A stretch of DNA of 64,000 nucleotides from assembly GCA_016715405.1 (NCBI GenBank), contig JADKAE010000007.1, positions 62,001 through 126,000 on the forward strand, in the 5' to 3' direction. A model generated the notes under the pieces. It had not been told where the DNA came from, ran no database searches, and saw nothing but the letters and a program-made list of their open reading frames with translations. The DNA is from Saprospiraceae bacterium. Lineage in GTDB: Bacteria; Bacteroidota; Bacteroidia; Chitinophagales; Saprospiraceae. Both the position numbers and the translations under genes were made by a program. Of this stretch, positions 58,818-64,000 are shown one piece after another. Every line of letters starts with the position of its first letter. Position 1 is the first letter of the stretch.

Positions 58818-60103
58818 ATGAAAACTATATGGTGTGGTTGGTTGCTCGTTTTGTCGACAATACCGCTTTGTGCTCAGCAACTTACCTATTATAGCGATAT
58901 CAAACCCATCCTCGACCGGCATTGCGTGGAATGCCATTCGGCAGGCGGGGCGGCGCCGTTTGAGCTGACCTCATTTGAAGACGTGGAAAAGAGAGCTGAT
59001 TTTATTCAGGTTGCCGTAGAAACCCGCTACATGCCGCCCTGGTTTGCCGATACGACCTTTCAAACTTACCACAACCAGCGCGGGTTAAGTAATGCCGAAC
59101 TAAAATCTATCGCGACCTGGGTGGGGCAGGGCAGACGCAAAGGCAAGGCGACAAAAACTGTTGAGGCGAAAACGGCATCGATTACCTGGCCCAAACCCGA
59201 CTTAGTGTTGCCTATGCAACGCCCCTTCCTCATTCCCGGCGACAACACCGAGCAGTTTCGCATTTTTGTCATACCTTCTAACAGCAAAGAAGATTTGTAC
59301 ATAAAAGGCATCGACTTCCGCCCCGGCAACGCCAAACTTGCCCACCATGCCCGGCTGATGCTCGATACCACTCAAATGTTGCGTGCCGACGACGGCGCTA
59401 TGGCCGGCGATACCGCTACCGAGTTTACCCGACGAAACGTACAGTTGGCGCATGCCTTCTGGCAGGGCTGGGTGCCCGGCAATTTCCCCGTGCGCTACCC
59501 GGAGGGTATTGCCAAGGTATTACCCAAAAATACAGATATCATCCTCAATATGCATTATTCGCCTACTCCTCAACCCGCTTATGATCAATCGGAGATAAGG
59601 CTGTATTTGGACAAAACTCCGCCCAAAAGACCTATTCATGATTTGATACTCGATGAAAACTGGATTACCAACCCTCCTTTTGTTATACCCGCCGGCCAGG
59701 TAGTGAAATTTTATATGCGATCACCAATGGCGCCTGCCGATATTTCATTGATCAATGTATTGCCCCACATGCACCTGCTGGGAAAAGCTTCAAAGCCTAT
59801 GCCATTACGCCTGCGGGCAAAATCATTCCGCTGATCCATATCCCCGATTGGAAATTCAACTGGCAAATGACCTATGCGTTCAAAAAGCTGATCAAACTGC
59901 CCAAAGGTTCGGTGGTTTACGCCGAAGCCGTGTATGACAATACTGCCAATAATCCTCGAAACCCTCATTCCCCGCCAATGGAAGTCACCTACGGCTGGGG
60001 TACCTTTAATGAAATGTGTAACCTCGTATTCGAATACCTGGATTATCAAACCGGTGATGAACAACTCGATATTTACAACACTGCAAAAACTAATAACCGA
60101 TAA
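58818..60103 (+). CDS. Cytochrome c/copper-monooxygenase-like secreted protein (one frameshift)
   Basis: The ATG at 58818 gives a signal peptide MKTIWCGWLLVLSTIPLCAQ. One heme c site, RHCVECH, is near residue 36. The C-terminal two-thirds resembles the copper type II ascorbate-dependent monooxygenase (PHM) fold: HHARLMLD, LNMHYSPT and LPHMHLLGK carry candidate copper His/Met residues. One A is missing near 59787; repair gives GKSFKAYAITPAGKIIPL and the frame ends at 60103. Repaired length is about 428 residues. Substrate is unknown. It follows the redoxin gene and precedes an unknown secreted protein by 11 bp. Confidence 0.82.
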
Positions 60104-60114
60104 ATCACACCACT

Positions 60115-60867
60115 ATGAAAAGATGCTTTGTATTGCTATTGTGCTTATGGCGTCTTACCCTGCCTGCGCAGCCTGATGACGAAATGATGCAAAACCTGCG
60201 CGACGATTTTAACTATGGGGAGTTTAACCCCGGCGCCAACCATATATATTATGGCGTAAAACAAAAACCGGGAGTAGTTAAAGGAGACGCTTATCTCGAC
60301 CCGGAATGGCACAGGGCTGCCGTGGTATTTTATCCCGAAATCGTAAAACGCTACGATCCGAAGGCGCCTGATTCAATTGCGGGTTATATGGTGAGAGTAG
60401 ATTTGATCAATCAGGTTGTAGAATTTCAACTCAAAGAAGGCGTAAAGGCCGTAGAAATTGGCAGTGTCAGAAAGCTATACTACGAATCAGGCCGCCTTGT
60501 CAAGCTGGTAAACGCCAAAGACATAGATAACGGCAATGTTGTCCCGAAGGGATTCCTGGAGTTACTTTCTTCCGGCAAACTGACCGTTTTGAAATCTGTC
60601 GTCCTCAAAGTGAAAGAACCTACTTACAATGTAGCCCTCGACGTAGGCGAGAAAGATGCCAGGATATACAAGAAAGGTATCTATTACTATATGGAGAAAA
60701 AAGGCGCTCAAAGCTCACTGGTTCAGTTCAAACCATCAAAGAAGAAGTTGTTGGCGCTGATGGGCAGCAAAGCCGATAGGGTAGAGAAATACATATCGGA
60801 TAACGGGCTTAGTCTGAAAAACGACGCAGATTTGCAGCGCGCGCTTGTTTACTATAATAACCTGTAG
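60115..60867 (+). CDS. Secreted protein of unknown function
   Basis: This is a 250-residue protein with a short signal peptide (MKRCFVLLLCLWRLTLPAQP). Segments such as YYGVKQKPGVVKGDAYLDPE, EIVKRYDPKAPDSIAGYMVR and ARIYKKGIYYYMEKKGAQS suggest a beta-rich fold. The C-terminus is lysine rich with an alpha-helix (SKADRVEKYISDNGLSLKND). No known domain is recognised. It is probably co-transcribed with the redoxin and cytochrome/monooxygenase-like genes. Confidence 0.7.
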   Translation: MKRCFVLLLCLWRLTLPAQPDDEMMQNLRDDFNYGEFNPGANHIYYGVKQKPGVVKGDAYLDPEWHRAAVVFYPEIVKRYDPKAPDSIAGYMVRVDLINQVVEFQLKEGVKAVEIGSVRKLYYESGRLVKLVNAKDIDNGNVVPKGFLELLSSGKLTVLKSVVLKVKEPTYNVALDVGEKDARIYKKGIYYYMEKKGAQSSLVQFKPSKKKLLALMGSKADRVEKYISDNGLSLKNDADLQRALVYYNNL

Positions 60868-60894
60868 AGCCGAAAAATTTTGCGGCTCTACAGG
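60861..60894. terminator. Bidirectional hairpin between convergent genes
   Basis: A 12-bp perfect stem CCTGTAGAGCCG / CGGCTCTACAGG surrounds a 10-base AT-rich loop and overlaps the stop codon of the upstream gene. It sits between two convergent genes. Confidence 0.65.
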
Positions 60895-60895
60895 T

Positions 60896-61336
60896 TCAAA
60901 ACGTGATCGTATACGAATACCCGGCGGGTGGCGGGGTAGGGGAGTTTTCGTTAGCAGGTGTGGGTTGGGTATAGTGGTATTGGATTTCGGCGGGTGGGGT
61001 AGTAGATTGGGGTGCAGGTATGTTGAAGTGTACGTGGATGTTTTTGTGATAGAGCACGCGCAAGCCCCGGGTTTTGGGTACATCGAATTTGAGCAGTCTT
61101 ACTACCCGTTGCGCTTCCTCGTCGCAGCCATGACCCAGGCCGGAAATCACTTTGGCCTCAGCGACATCACCTTTATAGTCTATGGCATACCTGATATTAA
61201 CCGTACCTTCGATACCTTGCTGAAGGGCTTCCTGGGGATATTGCAGATGACTGCTAATGAAAGCACCCATAGCTTTGGGGCCGCCGGCGTAGATGGGTTG
61301 CTTGATGAAATGTTTGTCTTTCTTTTGGTGTTGCAT
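60896..61336 (-). CDS. TonB C-terminal domain protein
   Basis: This is a 146-residue protein with no membrane anchor. AFISSHLQYPQEALQQGIEG followed by TVNIRYAIDYKGDVAEAKVI is the TonB C-terminal (energy transducer) fold. The C-terminal tail is proline-rich (TQPTPANENSPTPPPAGY). The domain is usually fused to an N-terminal helix or TPRs, which are absent here, so it may be a free TonB-box-binding protein. It is convergent with the secreted protein gene. Confidence 0.78.
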   Translation of the reverse strand: MQHQKKDKHFIKQPIYAGGPKAMGAFISSHLQYPQEALQQGIEGTVNIRYAIDYKGDVAEAKVISGLGHGCDEEAQRVVRLLKFDVPKTRGLRVLYHKNIHVHFNIPAPQSTTPPAEIQYHYTQPTPANENSPTPPPAGYSYTITF

Positions 61337-61577
61337 ATAAACTGATAACTATAGGTACAAACATAAGGAATGCCCCCCGGATAGCGGTTTGTTTGTATTT
61401 TTTTTTGTAAAGTATCTGTTGTAAAAATGGACTTACTCTACATAATGCCAAGATAAACAGCTACTAAGATGTGGCGATGATCGATGACATTGCAGAAACA
61501 GATTTTTTGCACTTGATTTTTTGCCCAAAATCCTTTATATTGATTCTAGTTTAGAGCGAGTTCCATATACCGTACTG

Positions 61578-62484
61578 ATGAATATGACGATCGAGCGATT
61601 TGTGAAGTATCTCCAGTTTGAAAAGCGCTACTCTTCTCATACCGTTGTTGCCTATGAGAATGATTTGCAGCAGTTCTTTGGTTTTTTGCAGGATACTTTC
61701 GGCAGCACGGATGAAACGCAAATACAACACCTGCACGTTCGTTCGTGGATTGTAAACTTGCTCAACGAAGGATTAACGCCTACCTCCATCAGAAGAAAAT
61801 TATCCACGCTAAAAGGTTATTTCCGATTCCTGCTCAAACGCCAGGTCATCTCACACAATCCGATGTTAAAGGTCGTTTCTCCCAAAATAGGCCGCAAATT
61901 ACCGGGTGTATGTGCAGCAGCCCGATATGCAGCGATTGCTGGCCGTACAACCCCGGGAGGATGATTGGCTTGCCTGGCGCGACTACTTGATCATCGACCT
62001 GTTGTATACTACAGGATTGCGCAGGTCAGAATTGATAGCGCTTACGATGGAGGATATAGAATGGAGTTCGCGCCAATTGCGCATCAGGGGGAAAGGCGGT
62101 AAAGAGCGGGTGGCGCCCTTTGGCGCTATGCTCGATGAGCACATGAGGCAGTACCTGAAGTTGCGCAACACTGCATTTCCACAACTCGATTACCGGCAAT
62201 TATTACTTACTGTAAAAGGAAAACCCTTGTATGCGCGTTATGTATACAACGTGGTGAAGCGCCTGTTGTCGGGTGTAACAACCCTCGAAAAGCGCAGCCC
62301 ACACGTATTGCGGCACACCTTTGCCACGCACTTGTCGGAAAACGGCGCCGATCTCAACGCGATAAAAGCGATGCTGGGGCATTCCAGCCTGGCAGCGACG
62401 CAAATCTATACCCATAATTCCATAGAAAGACTAAAGCAAGTATACCGGCAGGCCCACCCTAAAGCTGAAAAGCATGAAGAGTGA
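61578..62484 (+). CDS. Tyrosine recombinase, XerC/D-like (one frameshift)
   Basis: I use the ATG at 61578 (MNMTIERFVKYLQF); M2 at 61584 is also possible. The N-terminal SAM-like domain is followed by the catalytic domain with Arg in TTGLRRSELIAL, Lys in RGKGGKER, HVLRHTFATH, LGHSSLAATQ and Tyr in TQIYTH. One G is extra near 61905; correction gives KLPVYVQQPDMQRLL. Repaired length is about 301 residues, normal for Xer recombinases that resolve chromosome dimers. Which of XerC or XerD cannot be told. It is close to hpf. Confidence 0.9.
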
Positions 62485-62535
62485 GTCAGGCCCGCTACAA
62501 GAAATACATTTGTTCATCCATTTAAACGAGTGTTT

Positions 62536-62841
62536 ATGAAAGTGCACACGGAAACAGTACAGTTTAAAGCTGACAGCAAGCTGATCGAATACGTTGAAAA
62601 GAAGATCGGCAAGATGGAACAGTATTTTGACCATATTATTGAGGCACAAGTATACCTCAAACTCGAAAATTCAGGACAAGTAAGAGATAAAATTGCAGAG
62701 GTGAGGCTTTCCGTTCCTGGTGATACGATCATCGTGAAAGAAACCAGTAAAACTTTTGAAGCTTCAATTGACAGTGCCGCCGACACGCTCAAGCGCCAAC
62801 TCATTAAATACAAAGAAAAAAATGACAAGGTGAGAGGGTGA
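62536..62841 (+). CDS. hpf: Ribosome hibernation-promoting factor HPF/YfiA
   Basis: This is a 101-residue protein of the short HPF/YfiA type, with MKVHTETVQFKADSKLIEYV at the start and the C-terminal helix DSAADTLKRQLIKYKEKNDK. It binds the ribosome A/P site region and, in the short form, promotes 100S or inactive 70S ribosomes. It follows the recombinase gene by about 50 bp and ends before a terminator. Confidence 0.9.
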   Translation: MKVHTETVQFKADSKLIEYVEKKIGKMEQYFDHIIEAQVYLKLENSGQVRDKIAEVRLSVPGDTIIVKETSKTFEASIDSAADTLKRQLIKYKEKNDKVRG

Positions 62842-62859
62842 CCGGAGCTTTCAAAATAC

Positions 62860-62896
62860 AGCGGGGGCGTCTCGATGACAAAGAGACGCCCCCGCT
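62860..62896 (+). terminator. Rho-independent terminator after hpf
   Basis: A 14-bp stem AGCGGGGGCGTCTC / GAGACGCCCCCGCT encloses a 9-nt loop, followed by GTTATAT. It ends the hpf transcript before the tRNA-tuf operon. Confidence 0.8.
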
Positions 62897-62953
62897 GTTA
62901 TATAGGCAGAAGAGCCTGGGTGTAATTCAAGAAAAAAAATCAGGTCAGGTTTT

Positions 62954-62980
62954 TTGTTTTACTAAAAAGTCATATCTTTG
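62954..62980 (+). promoter_or_regulatory. Promoter for the tRNA-tuf operon
   Basis: TTG at 62954-62956 and TATCTTTG at 62973-62980 are 16 bp apart, slightly short of the usual 19-21. The -7 matches TAnnTTTG. The tRNA-Thr gene starts 140 bp downstream. Confidence 0.5.
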
Positions 62981-63119
62981 CAATCGCTTTGCGAAAGAGC
63001 ATATAAAATTGCATTTGAAAAGGTTGGAAATGAGTCTTTTGGCGACTCAAACGACTTGCTGGCAAAGAGCTTTACAATCGCTCAAACGCCTTGTCAATTC
63101 CCGTTTTCCGAGCGTTTAA

Positions 63120-63192
63120 GCCAGCATAGCTCAGCTGGTAGAGCAGCTGATTTGTAATCAGCTGGTCGGGGGTTCGAGTCCCTCTGCTGGCT
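63120..63192 (+). tRNA. tRNA-Thr (anticodon TGT)
   Basis: This is a 73-base tRNA with a 7-bp acceptor stem GCCAGCA/TGCTGGC, D arm GCTCAGCTGGTAGAGC and T arm GGGGGTTCGAGTCCCTC. The anticodon loop is CTGATTTGTAATCAG, giving TGT. The discriminator base T is followed by an encoded CCA (63193-63195). Confidence 0.97.
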
Positions 63193-63294
63193 CCATATAA
63201 TATGAATGCAAAGGTTGGAACGAATTCACCATCCGATGCGTTAACAACAATGCTAAGGAGCGGGCAAAGCCAAAAGATATCATTAAGATCAAAG

Positions 63295-63377
63295 GGGGGT
63301 GCGCCGGAGTTGGAGAGCCGGGCCAGACTGTAAATCTGGTGTCTCAGACTGAGTTGGTTCGAATCCAACCACCCCCA
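63295..63377 (+). tRNA. tRNA-Tyr (anticodon GTA)
   Basis: This is an 83-base tRNA with a long variable arm, typical of tRNA-Tyr. The acceptor stem is GGGGGTG/CACCCCC, the anticodon stem-loop CCAGACTGTAAATCTGG reads GTA, and the T arm is GTTGGTTCGAATCCAAC. Confidence 0.96.
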
Positions 63378-63409
63378 CTAGATTGGGTTTCAAACCAAAA
63401 CCCAAATTT

Positions 63410-63482
63410 GCGGGCGTAGCTCAGTTGGTAGAGCATCAGCCTTCCAAGCTGAGGGTCGCGGGTTCGAGTCTCGTCGCCCGCT
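63410..63482 (+). tRNA. tRNA-Gly (anticodon TCC)
   Basis: This is a 73-base tRNA with acceptor GCGGGCG/CGCCCGC, anticodon stem-loop CAGCCTTCCAAGCTG reading TCC, and a standard D arm GCTCAGTTGGTAGAGC. Confidence 0.97.
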
Positions 63483-63609
63483 TCCATTTTATCCCTTCGC
63501 GCCGCCAAGTTTTGGACATGGCCCAGGCTCGGGCGCGAAGGATAATACCGCAAAGCCTGAAAAGTTATGTACATAATTTGAGGGCGTGCGGTATACAAAA
63601 CAAACTACC

Positions 63610-63681
<72 letters not shown>

Positions 63682-63736
63682 CTAGGTGTCATAAATATTT
63701 GCTAACCGCTTTAACCTTTATTTAAATCCGATACCG

Positions 63737-64000
63737 ATGGCAAAGGATACTTTTAAAAGAGACAAACCTCACGTTAACGTAGGTACAATCGGCCACGTAG
63801 ACCACGGTAAAACTACGTTGACGGCTGCAATCACTTATGTGCTGGCTTCTGACGGCCTTGCAGAGAAAACTTCTTACGACTCAATCGATGCTGCTCCCGA
63901 AGAAAAAGAAAGGGGTATTACTATTAATACAGCGCACGTTGAATATCAGACGAAAAATCGTCACTACGCACACGTTGACTGTCCGGGCCACGCCGACTAT
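63737..64000 (+). CDS. tuf: Elongation factor Tu (5' part)
   Basis: The ATG at 63737 begins MAKDTFKRDKPHVNVGTIGH. The P-loop GHVDHGKTT, the switch I region EERGITINTAHVEY-type (EKERGITINTAHVEY) and DCPGHADY (switch II) are EF-Tu signatures. The gene runs off the window after 88 residues. It is the last member of the tRNA-Thr/Tyr/Gly/Thr operon. Confidence 0.98.
   Translation, partial: MAKDTFKRDKPHVNVGTIGHVDHGKTTLTAAITYVLASDGLAEKTSYDSIDAAPEEKERGITINTAHVEYQTKNRHYAHVDCPGHADY

Overview
The window is a stretch of a Bacteroidota chromosome, most likely from the Saprospiria side of the phylum. Supporting signs are a SusC/SusD pair, a type IX secretion (T9SS) C-terminal domain on an alpha-amylase, several TAnnTTTG promoter elements, and an 11-subunit nuo operon beside a 2-oxoacid:ferredoxin oxidoreductase. 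The genus cannot be fixed from the sequence alone. The assembly is noisy. About 25 single-base frameshifts, mostly in homopolymer runs, break otherwise intact housekeeping genes, and one tract (about 10990-11660) is homopolymer noise. I give broken genes as single CDSs spanning the break and say where it lies.

Layout. 1-10634: end of korB, then nuoABCDHIJKLMN (complex I without nuoEFG) and a small conserved-looking gene. 10635-19499: noisy tract, fumC, a LOG-family gene, two kinds of palindromic repeat, lnt with a CotH-like gene, a membrane protein with M15-like features, and rtcB. 19500-29022: a C39 peptidase/ABC exporter, aceK, an MFS carrier, an overlapping SDR/epimerase/DUF6134 operon, two adjacent perfect or near-perfect tandem arrays (16 x 7 bp and 27 x 8 bp), and a LuxR-type regulator whose ATG lies in the last array unit. 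29022-34348: a secreted GH13 amylase divergent from a TonB-dependent receptor. 34349-41739: small enzymes, an RRM protein, an outer-membrane barrel, a SIMPL protein, an MGH1-like glycosidase and a sodium:solute symporter. 41870-45522: fabH-efp-accB-accC closed by a heptamer hairpin. 45705-51608: a TreS-maltokinase fusion, an ECF sigma factor, an XRE regulator and a thioredoxin-SPOR protein. 51905-58158: SusC, SusD and a lipoprotein. 58227-62896: redoxin, a cytochrome c/copper-monooxygenase-like protein, an unknown secreted protein, a TonB-domain protein, a tyrosine recombinase and hpf. 62954-64000: promoter, tRNA-Thr, tRNA-Tyr, tRNA-Gly, tRNA-Thr and the start of tuf, the order seen upstream of tufB in E. 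coli.

Themes. Energy metabolism (ferredoxin-linked oxidoreductase, complex I, fumarase, AceK) and alpha-glucan handling (amylase, receptor, MGH1-like hydrolase, TreS-maltokinase) dominate. The most striking protein observation is that the TreS domain fused to maltokinase has lost its GH13 nucleophile Asp (Ser instead) and has Asp in place of the acid/base Glu, while the kinase half looks intact. The most striking DNA observation is a set of intergenic 7-8 bp tandem repeats, often arranged as inverted repeats, that abut or overlap start and stop codons and in one case encode a protein C-terminus.
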